A DNA stretch of 64,000 bases from CAXRDE01 sp964229355 (GTDB taxonomy: Bacteria > Cyanobacteriota > Sericytochromatia > UBA7694). A model generated the notes under the pieces. The model saw nothing but the letters and a program-made list of their open reading frames with translations. It was not told where the DNA came from and did no database searches. Made by a program: the position numbers and the translations under genes. The stretch is from NCBI GenBank assembly GCA_964229355.1, contig CAXRDE010000021.1, positions 34,372-98,371 on the forward strand, written 5' to 3'. Each line of letters starts with the position of its first letter. The first letter of the stretch is position 1. Shown piece by piece: positions 8,894 to 17,742 of this stretch.

Positions 8894-9387
8894 ACAGAAC
8901 GGGGTTTGCGCCGAATGTAGATGACTTTGTCTACTTCGGCCACCGTTTGCAGATCGCTGTTCTTGATCGTTACCGTGCGTGTTACATCAAGCCGGGCCTG
9001 AGGATCCTGGGTGAAAACCGCATGTACCGCTTGCAGATCGGCTTCGGTTAAGGTAAACAAGGCACTGACTTTGCCCTGACCCGGGCGTAAAAAGCGAATG
9101 CTTGCCGCCTTATCCCAGACAATATAAGCCTTACCCAGGTTTTGCATATACATGATCATATAAAAAGGGTCCACCATAGCAAAAAGTGAACCCCCAAAAT
9201 GGGTGCCCACATAATTGCTGTTGTACCAGTGCAGATCCATGGACACGTGGACCTGACGAAAGTCCCTGCGAATGTAGTCGATGTGAATACCCGCAGCTCG
9301 ATAGGGCAACCAGAAGTTCATGAGGTCCGCAAAGTGTTGCGGACGCATACGCGCCGATAAATGACGAAAGGTATTTGCATTTAGCAT
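8890..9387 (-). CDS. DUF4442 hotdog-fold thioesterase-like protein
   Basis: A protein of about 165 residues resembling the PaaI/DUF4442 hotdog group: a helix-rich start (RPQHFADLMNFWLPYRAAGI), a central segment NYVGTHFGGSLFAMVDPFYM that contains the hotdog helix with the HFGG motif, and C-terminal beta strands (KVSALFTLTEADL). Such proteins bind acyl-CoA or similar thioesters; the substrate is unknown. The start is set by a perfect TATAAT whose last base is 6 bases before the ATG at 9387, which predicts a leaderless transcript and rules out an in-frame start 24 bases upstream that would lie within the promoter. Confidence 0.8.
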   Translation of the reverse strand: MLNANTFRHLSARMRPQHFADLMNFWLPYRAAGIHIDYIRRDFRQVHVSMDLHWYNSNYVGTHFGGSLFAMVDPFYMIMYMQNLGKAYIVWDKAASIRFLRPGQGKVSALFTLTEADLQAVHAVFTQDPQARLDVTRTVTIKNSDLQTVAEVDKVIYIRRKPRSV

Positions 9388-9393
9388 GGGGCT

Positions 9394-9399
9394 ATTATA
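9394..9399 (-). promoter_or_regulatory. -10 box (TATAAT), leaderless start of the DUF4442 gene
   Basis: TATAAT on the minus strand, 6 bases before the ATG at 9387. Confidence 0.6.
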
Positions 9400-9430
9400 A
9401 CCAGAACACAAGTTCTCCGTGGATTTTCGC

Positions 9431-9436
9431 TATAAT
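9431..9436 (+). promoter_or_regulatory. -10 box (TATAAT) of the YiiX-like gene
   Basis: TATAAT 42 bases before the ATG at 9479, back to back with the minus-strand promoter at 9394-9399. Confidence 0.55.
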
Positions 9437-9478
9437 AAAGCCATCAGGCTCAACATGTCACAAAATAAAGGTGAATCT

Positions 9479-10855
9479 ATGCAAATTCGTCCCTCAACCC
9501 CGACCTCTTCATCTCAACCCCCCGCAAAGGATCCTGTGATCGGTACCTATGATGAAGGTTTGACCGATCTGGCTGATAAAGTCTCCTTACAGGCCAAAGG
9601 GCGTTTTCAGACCGGTACAGAGGCCACTGACTTTGCCCGGCGACAGGCGGGAGCTGAACTGGTGGTGGAAAGCCGAGAAGCTGACGGTAAACTGGGCTAT
9701 GACGTCTACAGTGTGACCATCCACGATAAAGGCCAGTCTTTAAAAAGCGCTGCTGAAATGAAGCATTTGCAATTGTTTGATAAACCCCTTCAAAGCCTGG
9801 AGCAAAGCTCTGGCAAAGCCACATCTCGCGCCTTTTTTGTCACCGAAGATGGGGTGCCGCAGGCAGATATTTACAATGCCCAGTTCGATCGCACCACCTA
9901 TGACAAAATGCGCGAAACCCTTGGGCTTGACGAGAACCAACGCTGGTTTGGTCTGGTTGACAAGTATATGTCAGCGCCTTCACCGGCGGACGCCCTGCCC
10001 GATATCCAGCGGGCAGAAATTCAGGATATGAAAGGCAAATTGTCTGCCGGGGATATTGTCATGACCGGCAATAATGGTTCCTTTATTCACGCGATTGTCT
10101 ATGTGGGCAAAGATCCTGAGCTGCAGGCCCAACTGGAACAAAAATGGGGCCTGGCGGCAGGGGCTTTAAAAGACGAAGGCTTAATTATTCATTCGCTGGC
10201 GGTGGATAAAGATGCCAACGGGCGCAAAGCCGCGGGCACGGGGGTTGTGCTCGACACCATGGAAAGTTACTTAGAGCGCCATCCACGGGACACCATGATT
10301 GCGGTAGAGGTGAAAGGGGCCACAGCGGCTGACCGCAAGGCCGTTATTGCGGAGGGAAAAGCCATGGTGGGACGCCCTTATGACAATGGTTTTAATACCT
10401 TTGACGATAAAAATATCTACTGTACGGAATTTGTGTACAAAGCCTGGATGAAAGCTCCAGACACAAATACCGAATTTACCACGCAATTGCACCCATTGGT
10501 GCCCCAAACCTCGGCTCCTGTATCGGGATTTTTGTTTGACAAGCTGCCCAGCAGCTTACAAACCCTGATGAAAGATGACGGATATTTGTATCAGGAAATG
10601 ATCATGACCGATGGCTTAATCACCAGTCCTGCAGTGGACATTAAATGGGCCAATCAACATGCAGATCAGTCTGAGTTTTTTCAAAAGCATGAACGCTGGG
10701 CTGAGGGGATGGAGGGCAAGGTGTCTCAAGGCTACAAAAATCTACTCAAAGAACACTTACCTGAACAAGCCAGTCGCTCTCACACCATTATCGATAAAAT
10801 TCAAGCGCAGTCTGCAGCGACCCGTGAGCGTATGAGCGCTACTGAGACCCGATGA
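9479..10855 (+). CDS. YiiX-like permuted papain-fold protein, cytoplasmic form
   Basis: A 458-residue protein whose central part (about 185-340) matches the circularly permuted NlpC/P60 papain-like group that includes YiiX/YebB (C92, DUF830). The His motif comes first (GDIVMTGNNGSFIHAIVYVG) and the Cys motif later (IYCTEFVYKAW), with Gly/Arg-Pro-Tyr (GRPYDNGF) between them as in the family. It has no signal peptide. The N-terminal 170 residues and the C-terminal 90 are not recognised; the tail is helical and charged. The ATG at 9479 has AAAGGTG 5-8 bases upstream; a TATAAT lies at 9431-9436. The stop overlaps the next ATG. A lipoprotein paralog is at 44584-45510. Confidence 0.78.
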   Translation: MQIRPSTPTSSSQPPAKDPVIGTYDEGLTDLADKVSLQAKGRFQTGTEATDFARRQAGAELVVESREADGKLGYDVYSVTIHDKGQSLKSAAEMKHLQLFDKPLQSLEQSSGKATSRAFFVTEDGVPQADIYNAQFDRTTYDKMRETLGLDENQRWFGLVDKYMSAPSPADALPDIQRAEIQDMKGKLSAGDIVMTGNNGSFIHAIVYVGKDPELQAQLEQKWGLAAGALKDEGLIIHSLAVDKDANGRKAAGTGVVLDTMESYLERHPRDTMIAVEVKGATAADRKAVIAEGKAMVGRPYDNGFNTFDDKNIYCTEFVYKAWMKAPDTNTEFTTQLHPLVPQTSAPVSGFLFDKLPSSLQTLMKDDGYLYQEMIMTDGLITSPAVDIKWANQHADQSEFFQKHERWAEGMEGKVSQGYKNLLKEHLPEQASRSHTIIDKIQAQSAATRERMSATETR

Positions 10856-12204
10856 CTTCGACGGTATTGCCCATACTTGCACAATGTGATGTGTTGGTCG
10901 TCGGTGGCGGGTCTGCCGGTGCGGCAGCGGCCATTGCCGCAGCTCGTGCGGGGGCTAAAACCCTGCTGATTGAATACCAGAGCTTTTTGGGGGGAACCTC
11001 AACGGCAGCGCTGGTGGCCCCCATGATGGCTAACCATTTGAAAAAAGAACCCCTTAACCAGGGGATTTATTTAGAGGTGCTGCAAGCGCTCTTAAAAACT
11101 GGCGATGCTGCCATGTACAAAGATGGCAACATGGGCTGGTTTAATCCCGAAGCCTTGAAATGGGTGCTGGAGTTTAAGGCTGTGGAGGCGGGCGTGGAGT
11201 TATGGTATAACGTGGTGCTGTCTGACGCTTATTTTGCCCAGGAGCCTGGGCAGCTCAGTGGGGCCATTGTAGAGACCAAGAGTGGACGCGGCATCATTGT
11301 TGCCGGGGTCTGTATCGATGCCTCCGGCGATGCCGATCTGGCTTACCATGCGGGCGTACCCATGGAGCAGGGCCGTGGCGAAAACCATGAGAATCAGCCC
11401 ATGGCCTTGCGTTTTAATCTGGGCAACGTGGATTTACAGAAAGCCCAGCAATATTTTCACAGTCTGGGTGACTTTGAATGGACCGACAACCCTGTGCACC
11501 CCGATATTCCCCTGTGGACCACCGCGGCGACCTGGGACAAGGATTGGCCTTTAAGCCCTGTTTTTCGAGCGGCAGTGGCTGCGGGCGACCTGGATGAAGA
11601 CGATGCCGCTTATTTTCAAATTTTCACCTTGCCCGGTCGTCCTGGAGAAGTCACCTTCAACTGCCCCCGTTTAGATCACCTCAAGCATGCCATGGATTTT
11701 CGCGAGCGGAACCAGGCCCTCTTGGAAGGCAAACGCCGCATTGTTCGGCTTTGGCATTTCTGTCAAAAGTACCTGCCGGGCTTTGAACGCAGTTACGTGG
11801 TGCAAATTGCGCCCATGTTGGGCATTCGTGAGTCTCGTCGCATTGTGGGAGAGTACGTGCTGACCTCAGCGGATTTTTTTGCCGCCCGTAAATTTGACGA
11901 TGTGGTGGCCCGTAACAATTACCCCATTGATATTCACTCCCGTGATGCCAACGGCGGCTTACACCACATGAAGGCAGGAGACTATCACGACATCCCCTAT
12001 CGCTGTCTGGTACCCCTGCAGGTGGACAATTTGTTGGTGGCAGGCCGTGCGCTTTCCGCTGATTTTGCGGCCCAGGGGGCCGTGCGCATTATTCCCAATT
12101 GTTATGCCATGGGCGAGGCTGCAGGCACTGCGGCGGCCTTTTCAGTGCGTACAAAAACGCCGGTTCGTGCACTAGAATATCAAAAAATAAGCAAATCTTT
12201 TTAA
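10852..12204 (+). CDS. FAD-dependent oxidoreductase (PF12831 type)
   Basis: A flavoprotein of 450 residues. The N-terminal Rossmann motif is VLVVGGGSAGAAAAIAAARAG, and the next strand ends in EYQSFLGGTSTAALV, typical of the FAD-dependent oxidoreductase group that includes proteins next to glycoside and xanthan-lyase genes. The C-terminal FAD closure (LLVAGRALSADFAAQG, followed by MGEAAGTAAA) is intact. There is no signal peptide, so it should act in the cytoplasm. It overlaps the YiiX-like gene by ATGA, so the two are co-expressed; what reaction would join them is not clear. Substrate unknown. Confidence 0.85.
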   Translation: MTSTVLPILAQCDVLVVGGGSAGAAAAIAAARAGAKTLLIEYQSFLGGTSTAALVAPMMANHLKKEPLNQGIYLEVLQALLKTGDAAMYKDGNMGWFNPEALKWVLEFKAVEAGVELWYNVVLSDAYFAQEPGQLSGAIVETKSGRGIIVAGVCIDASGDADLAYHAGVPMEQGRGENHENQPMALRFNLGNVDLQKAQQYFHSLGDFEWTDNPVHPDIPLWTTAATWDKDWPLSPVFRAAVAAGDLDEDDAAYFQIFTLPGRPGEVTFNCPRLDHLKHAMDFRERNQALLEGKRRIVRLWHFCQKYLPGFERSYVVQIAPMLGIRESRRIVGEYVLTSADFFAARKFDDVVARNNYPIDIHSRDANGGLHHMKAGDYHDIPYRCLVPLQVDNLLVAGRALSADFAAQGAVRIIPNCYAMGEAAGTAAAFSVRTKTPVRALEYQKISKSF

Positions 12205-12212
12205 ATATACTC

Positions 12213-12218
12213 TATAAT
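12213..12218 (+). promoter_or_regulatory. -10 box (TATAAT) of the glycine-zipper/DUF302 pair
   Basis: TATAAT 37 bases before the ATG at 12256; AAGGA follows at 12243. No good -35 at 17 bases. Confidence 0.5.
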
Positions 12219-12255
12219 AAAAGTAAATCATTTCGCAAAGCAAAGGATACCCACC

Positions 12256-12840
12256 ATGTCTTCCATTTCAAATCAGGCTTCTTTACCCGCGGTTCCACTC
12301 TCTTCATTGGGGCAGAGCAAGCCCCAGCAACCCATGGTGGTCACCGTAGACGGCAAGCCCATGCAAGGCACCATACATGAGCTGAAGCCAGGGGTTTCTG
12401 TGGAGCAGGCCATGGAAGCCGGTAAGCGGGATGGCGCAGACCAACTGTATGTTCAGTCCCAGGGTAAAAATTATGTGGTTCAGGGCGATGCGCTGGAAAT
12501 CAAAGGCCTGAAAAAAGGCGAAAATTTCACCCAAATTTTTATTGGCGATGCGCCCTTACGCGCTGAAATTGTGGGCGTTGATAACGAAGCCAACACCATG
12601 AAAGAAGGCGCCTGGAATTTAGGCACCAAAATTGGTGTGGGGGGCATGGTGGGATCCCTTGCGCTGGGCATCATTGGCACGGCTTTAGAAAAAGGCCCTG
12701 ATGCGGGGGGCTCAGCGATGGCTGGCATGGCCTTTACGCTGATTTCTGCGGGTGTTGCCGGTATCTCGGCAGTGGGTGGAGCGACCCTGGGTGCGATTCG
12801 GGGTAATGACGCTGGCTTACAAGGCCTGATTCAAGAGTAA
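12256..12840 (+). CDS. Glycine-zipper membrane protein
   Basis: A 194-residue protein with a hydrophilic N-terminal 110 residues (two short beta-rich repeats around VTVDGKPMQGTIHELKPG and KNYVVQGDALEIKGLKKG) and a Gly/Ala-rich C-terminal part with two hydrophobic segments at about 118-140 and 150-175. The Gly spacing (GGMVGSLALGIIG, GVAGISAVGGATLGAI) is that of a glycine zipper, suggesting close helix packing or oligomers in a membrane. AAGGA lies 8 bases before the ATG; a TATAAT is at 12213-12218. The last base of its stop is the first base of the next ATG, so the DUF302 gene is coupled. Family not recognised. Confidence 0.6.
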   Translation: MSSISNQASLPAVPLSSLGQSKPQQPMVVTVDGKPMQGTIHELKPGVSVEQAMEAGKRDGADQLYVQSQGKNYVVQGDALEIKGLKKGENFTQIFIGDAPLRAEIVGVDNEANTMKEGAWNLGTKIGVGGMVGSLALGIIGTALEKGPDAGGSAMAGMAFTLISAGVAGISAVGGATLGAIRGNDAGLQGLIQE

Positions 12841-13361
12841 TGCAAACACACATCCTGAGGCTCGCTGTGGCGGGCCTCTTTTTATGGCATACAGCACCGG
12901 GATTTGCGCAAAGCGTTACCACGCCGCCGGCACAACAGTCTCGCATCAGCAATAAATCCTCAGACTACGACACGGGAATGATTTCTGTGCCCAGTAGTTT
13001 TTCCGTCAAAACCACCAGCGCTCGTTTGATCGACATTATCCGCCGCGAAAAGCTGACGGTCTTTGCAGATATTGATCACCAGGCCAATGCGCAGCAAGTC
13101 AAATTGGCGTTGCGTCCCACCCGTGTGATTCTCTTTGGCAACCCACTGGCGGGTACGCGGCTCATGCATGAAAACCAGACCATAGGTATGGATTTGCCCC
13201 TTAAGTTTTTGGTGTGGGAAGCCATTGACCATCAGGTGTATATTTCCTGGAACAATCCCTATTACCTGGCCAAACGTCACGGCTTGCCCCCGCAATTAGA
13301 ACTGTTGAGCAAAATGAGTAACCAGCTTTATTCTCTCGCGGAACGGGCCGCTAAGAAGTAG
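12840..13361 (+). CDS. Exported DUF302-domain protein
   Basis: Begins with a signal peptide (hydrophobic residues 7-20, cleavage likely after GFAQ at about 24). Residues 60-150 match the DUF302 pattern: FADIDHQANAQQVKLALRPT, then VILFGNPLAGTRLM and the conserved MDLPLKFLVWE. DUF302 proteins have a small alpha/beta fold of unknown role, often exported. It is translationally coupled (TAATG) to the glycine-zipper gene, so a membrane complex of the two is plausible. Its last 11 bases overlap the end of the convergent aroA gene. Confidence 0.75.
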   Translation: MQTHILRLAVAGLFLWHTAPGFAQSVTTPPAQQSRISNKSSDYDTGMISVPSSFSVKTTSARLIDIIRREKLTVFADIDHQANAQQVKLALRPTRVILFGNPLAGTRLMHENQTIGMDLPLKFLVWEAIDHQVYISWNNPYYLAKRHGLPPQLELLSKMSNQLYSLAERAAKK

Positions 13362-14664
13362 CTTGTAGACGTTCAAGATCCTTTAAAAAACCGGGATAAG
13401 AGATGGCGATACTGTCAGCCCCGATAAGCTGGTGAGCGCCGCCCTGGGCAATTAAACCTGCGAGCACACCCGTCATTGCAATGCGATGATCATGGTAAGA
13501 CTGCCACTGGGCAGCTTGCAATGGCTGTGTGCCCTCAATCGTAAAACCGTCTTCGCGGTTTTCGGTATAGTGTACGCCCATGGCTTGCAAATTGCTATGC
13601 ATGGCGTCCAGGCGATCGCATTCTTTGATGCGGAGTTCTTCGGCCCCCTGAACCCGTGTGGTTCCGCTGGCCTGGGTGGCCAGTAAGGCAATCAGGGGCA
13701 CTTCGTCTACCAGGGCAGGAATCTCTGTGGCCTCAATGGTGGTGCCCTGTAAGGGGGCGTAGCGCAGCCATACTTTACCCAGTGGCTCAGCCTGAGGCGC
13801 CGTTGTCTCCCAGTGAATCTCCGCGCCCATACGCTTTAAAACCTCAAAGAGGCCCGTGCGGGTGGGATTGAGTGAAACCCCTTCGATACAAACCTCACTC
13901 CCTGGAATAAGGGCTGCAGCCACCAGCCAAAAGGCAGCAGAAGAGGGATCGCCCGGGACTTTAAAGTGGCTGGCGGTGAGCTGTTGTTGCGCAGGCAAAT
14001 GAATGCGCGCTGAGTTCGCTTCGAGGGTCACCCCAAAATCGGGTAGCATTTTTTCGGTATGATCGCGGCTCTGAATTAAGCCTTTTAAAGTAATAGCTTC
14101 GCGGGTGTAGAACCCTGCTAATAATAGGGCGCTTTTGACCTGAGCGCTGGCCACCTGAAGGATAGACTCTCCACCCGATAAGGGGCTGGAATCGCTGTTT
14201 GAAACACCTGTGATGTATACGGGAGCAAAGCGCTCCTGATGTAAGCGAAATTGCCCGCCCAATTGCTGAAGGGGTTCGCTGACTCGGGTCATGGGTCGAC
14301 TGCGCAATGAGGCGTCACCCGTCAGGATTGTGTCAAAGGGTTGTGCTGCCAAAATACCCATCAATAAGCGCAGGGTAGTGCCTGAATTCCCACAGTCCAG
14401 GGGAGCCTCAGGTGATTTAAGGCCCCTGAGTCCCACGCCGTGTACCTGCATTTGAGAACCTGAGAGGCGTTCAAAGGATACTCCCAGTTTTTCAAGACAG
14501 CGTTGGGTAGATTGGACGTCTTCTCCGCTTGACAGACCCTCAAAAACCGAATTGCCTGTGGCCAGGGCCCCAAAAATAAGGCAACGATGAGAGATGGATT
14601 TGTCTCCAGGTACCTGAAGGGTGCCCTGCAAGGCATGACTGGGCAGGATGGATAAAACGGACAT
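13351..14664 (-). CDS. aroA: 3-phosphoshikimate 1-carboxyvinyltransferase (EPSP synthase)
   Basis: Transfers the enolpyruvyl group of PEP to shikimate-3-phosphate, the sixth step of the shikimate pathway. The family signatures are clear: VPGDKSISHRCLIFGALA at the N-terminus, DCGNSGTTLRLLMG near residue 90, and the RIKECDRL motif near residue 345 that contains PEP-binding residues, with YHDHRIAMTGVLAGL near the end. The length (437) is standard. An AAAGGA site lies upstream of the ATG. No other shikimate genes are adjacent. Confidence 0.95.
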   Translation of the reverse strand: MSVLSILPSHALQGTLQVPGDKSISHRCLIFGALATGNSVFEGLSSGEDVQSTQRCLEKLGVSFERLSGSQMQVHGVGLRGLKSPEAPLDCGNSGTTLRLLMGILAAQPFDTILTGDASLRSRPMTRVSEPLQQLGGQFRLHQERFAPVYITGVSNSDSSPLSGGESILQVASAQVKSALLLAGFYTREAITLKGLIQSRDHTEKMLPDFGVTLEANSARIHLPAQQQLTASHFKVPGDPSSAAFWLVAAALIPGSEVCIEGVSLNPTRTGLFEVLKRMGAEIHWETTAPQAEPLGKVWLRYAPLQGTTIEATEIPALVDEVPLIALLATQASGTTRVQGAEELRIKECDRLDAMHSNLQAMGVHYTENREDGFTIEGTQPLQAAQWQSYHDHRIAMTGVLAGLIAQGGAHQLIGADSIAISYPGFLKDLERLQATS

Positions 14665-14709
14665 GGGCAGGTTCCTTTGTTCTTATGAGCTGCGAATGAC
14701 TAACACGGG

Positions 14710-14715
14710 TATAAT
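14710..14715 (+). promoter_or_regulatory. -10 box (TATAAT), leaderless start of the PLD anchor gene
   Basis: TATAAT 7 bases before the ATG at 14723; it decides against longer in-frame starts upstream. Confidence 0.6.
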
Positions 14716-14722
14716 ACCCCAT

Positions 14723-15748
14723 ATGCGAAAATCTGTATTGCTTCTGATCTTGATGACGGTATCTCTCTGTGGTGTCATGTTTTTTGTCATACGCCGAACC
14801 CCACCTCCGCCGCCACCCCCGGCAATCTATACCTGGCGTTTTACCACCCCAGAGCAAGGACAGGCAGAGCTCATGGAGCAGGCCTTGTGCCAGTGGATCG
14901 CTTTGACAAAGCGTCAGTTAGACGTGGCGGCTTTTGATATTGACTTGCCCTGTGTGGGAGCCCAACTGAGTGCTCTGCAAACCAAAGGTGTAAAAGTGCG
15001 GGTCGTGACGGACAGTGATCACCAAACAGAGGTGATCAAGGCCTTACAGCAGCAGCGCATTCCGGTGCGTCTGGATGAGCGCAGCGCCTTTATGCACAAT
15101 AAATTTTTGGTGCGCGATCAGCAAGCGGTGTGGACAGGCTCAATGAATTTGACCCATAACGGCGTTTATCGCAACAACAATAACGTGCTAAGCCTTGAAA
15201 ACCCTGAGTTGGCAAACCTTTACAGCGCAGAGTTTGAAGAGCTGTTTGCCGGACAGTTTGGCCCGACCTCTCCCCGTCAGGCTCTGCCCGCCTTTGTGGC
15301 GCCTCAGGGCAAAAAAATAGAGGTGCTTTTTTCCCCTGAGGATCCCGCACAAGAACGTATTTTAGATATTTTGCGCGGTGCCCAGCGACGGATTGTGTTT
15401 ATGGCTTTTTCGTTTACAGATGACCAGATGGGGCAAGTGCTACGGGACAAACACACGCAAGGGGTACAGGTTCAGGGGGTTTTTGAGCGATCAGGTGCAC
15501 GCAGTAAATACAGCGAGTACAATGCCCTAAAACGTGCCGGAGCCGATGTGCGGCGTGATAGCAATCCAGGGATTATGCATCACAAGGTAATGATTGTTGA
15601 TGAACGCACCGTGATCACCGGTTCTTACAACTTCAGTAAAAATGCCGATACCAGCAACGATGAGAACGTGGTGATTTTGCACGATGATCCGGCCGCTGCC
15701 CAGGCTTATTTGCAAGAATTTGAAAGGATTTATGCCCTTGCCGACTAA
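14723..15748 (+). CDS. Membrane-anchored phospholipase-D-fold protein
   Basis: A 341-residue protein with an N-terminal hydrophobic anchor (residues 5-23), a Pro-rich linker, then two phospholipase D half-domains. Both HKD motifs are complete: H125-K127-D132 followed by GSMN, and H286-K288-D293 followed by GSYN. The PLD superfamily includes phospholipases, cardiolipin synthases and nucleases; the layout does not decide between them. There is no lipobox, so it should stay at the inner membrane facing the periplasm. The start is set by a TATAAT ending 7 bases before the ATG at 14723 (leaderless); earlier in-frame starts lie upstream of the promoter. It overlaps the LolD-like gene by 17 bases. 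Confidence 0.85.
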   Translation: MRKSVLLLILMTVSLCGVMFFVIRRTPPPPPPPAIYTWRFTTPEQGQAELMEQALCQWIALTKRQLDVAAFDIDLPCVGAQLSALQTKGVKVRVVTDSDHQTEVIKALQQQRIPVRLDERSAFMHNKFLVRDQQAVWTGSMNLTHNGVYRNNNNVLSLENPELANLYSAEFEELFAGQFGPTSPRQALPAFVAPQGKKIEVLFSPEDPAQERILDILRGAQRRIVFMAFSFTDDQMGQVLRDKHTQGVQVQGVFERSGARSKYSEYNALKRAGADVRRDSNPGIMHHKVMIVDERTVITGSYNFSKNADTSNDENVVILHDDPAAAQAYLQEFERIYALAD

Positions 15749-16415
15749 TCCAGAACCCTTGCTCTACACCGAAAACCTGTGTCGTACACTGGGTAAAACC
15801 CCGGTGCTTCAAGATATTAATATCTCCATTGCAAGGGGCGAGTTTGTCTCGATTATGGGACCCAGTGGCAGTGGTAAAACCACGCTTTTGTATCTGTTGG
15901 GGGCTCTCGATCAACCCAGCTCAGGTCGTATTTGGCTGAACGGGGTGGATATGACCGGTCTTAACGATGATGGGCGCAGTGGGCTGCGCCAGGCGCATTT
16001 GGGGTTTGTTTTTCAGTTTCACTATTTATTGCCTGAGCTTACCGCGGTAGAAAATGTGGCCATTGCGGCCATGTTATCGGGCCAGGGTCGGCAAGCCTGT
16101 GAGCAGCGTGCCCAGATGTTATTGACGCAGGTCGGCCTTGAGCACCGTTTTCACCACCGTCCCTCAGCGCTGAGCGGGGGCGAGCAACAACGGGTAGCCA
16201 TTGCCCGTGCGCTGATGAACCGCCCCCGATTGATCCTGGCGGATGAACCCACCGGCAATTTGGATAGTGAAAACACCCGTCGGGTGTTTGCGTTGCTTGC
16301 AGAGCTGAACCGTACTGAGGATCTGGCCATTGTGTTGGTGACCCATAATGCTGAGTTAGCAGCCCTCACCCATCGGCAGATTCAGCTGCGGGACGGAATC
16401 TTAAGCCAAGTTTAA
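15732..16415 (+). CDS. LolD/MacB-type ABC transporter ATP-binding protein
   Basis: A 227-residue ATPase with Walker A GPSGSGKTT, Q-loop region (LGFVFQFHYLLPELTAVENV), signature LSGGEQQRVAIARAL and Walker B LILADEPTG. The HYLLPELTA stretch is typical of the LolD/MacB/FtsE clade, and LolD drives release of outer-membrane lipoproteins from the inner membrane. The start at 15732 has GAAAGGA just upstream, inside the end of the PLD gene. No LolC/E or MacB permease gene lies nearby, so the membrane partner is encoded elsewhere. Placement between two PLD-fold genes, one a lipoprotein, could mean dedicated lipoprotein transport (inference). Confidence 0.88.
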   Translation: MPLPTNPEPLLYTENLCRTLGKTPVLQDINISIARGEFVSIMGPSGSGKTTLLYLLGALDQPSSGRIWLNGVDMTGLNDDGRSGLRQAHLGFVFQFHYLLPELTAVENVAIAAMLSGQGRQACEQRAQMLLTQVGLEHRFHHRPSALSGGEQQRVAIARALMNRPRLILADEPTGNLDSENTRRVFALLAELNRTEDLAIVLVTHNAELAALTHRQIQLRDGILSQV

Positions 16416-16480
16416 GCTCTGAGCAATATTCGTTTAAAGACCGTGTTTTTAGGCTTTTTTTGTAGTATAAATAGAATAAC

Positions 16481-16487
16481 AGCGTAG
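16481..16487 (+). promoter_or_regulatory. AGCGTAG leader motif (PLD lipoprotein gene)
   Basis: TATAAATAGAATAACAGCGTAG ends 19 bases before the ATG, and is followed by a purine-rich run with AAGAGG. Confidence 0.55.
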
Positions 16488-16506
16488 AGAAGAAGAGGTT
16501 TCCACC

Positions 16507-17736
16507 ATGCGTATCTTACAACAATCCATTTTAGCCACTTTAGCCCTGGGGGTTTTAACCGCCGTCGGCTGCGGTTCTCGTCAGGCTCCCGCCAATTTTG
16601 CCCAGATGCGCGCCCCTCAAATGAACACCATGAATGCTTACGGTGCCTCGAATGGCTTCCGTGCCATGAACAGCGGTGGAATCCAGACCCACTTTGTAAA
16701 CGCTTACGCCGAAACCATTGCTCAAAACGAGCCTTTAGCCCGCCGTGATGCCGACGGTCCTGCACTCAGCCTGTTGGCTTTACTCGACTCTGCCCGCACC
16801 AGCATTGATACCGCCCTGTATGATATCGGAGACATGGGTGTGGTTCAGGCTCTGATTAACGCGAAAAACCGCGGTGTTGTGGTGCGCGTGGTGACTGAAA
16901 ACGAAAATACCGTACCTAAAGATGTCGAGTATGACCGCAATGTGCAGCAACCCCTGCGCGATACCATTCAAGCCTTACAGGCCGCGGGCATTCCGATTGT
17001 TGATGACAACCGCTCTGGTTTAATGCACCACAAATTTGCCGTGGTCGATCGCCAAACCGTATGGACTGGCTCCACCAACACCACCAGCAGCAGCTTGTAC
17101 AATCACAACAACAACGCGCTGACCCTTCAAAATGCACAGTTGGCCGAAAACTTCACCTATGAATTCGAACGCATGTTTGTGCACAAAATCTTTGGTGCCA
17201 GCGGCCCCGCCCGCCAGGTGCCTCATCCTGTGATCCGTATGGGCAACTCTACCATTCGCACCTTCTTTTCTCCCAAAGGTGGTGGTACCGAAGCGATTCT
17301 GGATGTGGTGCGTAGCGCCCGCCAACAGATTTCTTTTATGACCTTCTCTTTTACCGATAATGATATTGCCAATGCCATGGTAGAGCGCCGCAATAACGGC
17401 GTGAAGCTTGAGGGGGTTTATGACCAGTGCTTAGGTTACGGTAAATACTCCACCTACCATATTATGCGCCAGAACAAAGTTTACACCCGCATGGATGGCA
17501 ACGAAGCGCTGCTTCACCACAAGGTGATTCTGGTAGACAATACGGTCATTACCGGCTCTTTTAACTTCTCTGCAAACGCCGACAAGAGCAATAACGAAAA
17601 CATGTTAATTATTGAAGATGCCGGTGTTGCACAGGCTTATCAACAGGAGTACGCTCGCGTTATGCAAGCTGCAAAAAGCAACAACCCACCGCCTAACCAC
17701 TGTCCTGGTCAGCCAGCACCCACTCCTAAAGGTTAA
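16507..17736 (+). CDS. Phospholipase-D-fold lipoprotein
   Basis: A paralog of the gene at 14723, 409 residues long. The signal peptide ends in the lipobox LTAVGC with Cys22; +2 is Gly, so export to the outer membrane is predicted. The mature part has a Met/Asn-rich linker to about residue 80 and two PLD half-domains with complete motifs H174-K176-D181 and H337-K339-D344. The stretch between Asp and GS in the second motif is one residue shorter than in the paralog. A purine-rich ribosome-binding site (AAGAGG) and the AGCGTAG leader motif precede the ATG. A small lipoprotein gene follows after 6 bases. Confidence 0.87.
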   Translation: MRILQQSILATLALGVLTAVGCGSRQAPANFAQMRAPQMNTMNAYGASNGFRAMNSGGIQTHFVNAYAETIAQNEPLARRDADGPALSLLALLDSARTSIDTALYDIGDMGVVQALINAKNRGVVVRVVTENENTVPKDVEYDRNVQQPLRDTIQALQAAGIPIVDDNRSGLMHHKFAVVDRQTVWTGSTNTTSSSLYNHNNNALTLQNAQLAENFTYEFERMFVHKIFGASGPARQVPHPVIRMGNSTIRTFFSPKGGGTEAILDVVRSARQQISFMTFSFTDNDIANAMVERRNNGVKLEGVYDQCLGYGKYSTYHIMRQNKVYTRMDGNEALLHHKVILVDNTVITGSFNFSANADKSNNENMLIIEDAGVAQAYQQEYARVMQAAKSNNPPPNHCPGQPAPTPKG

Positions 17737-17742
17737 GCCATC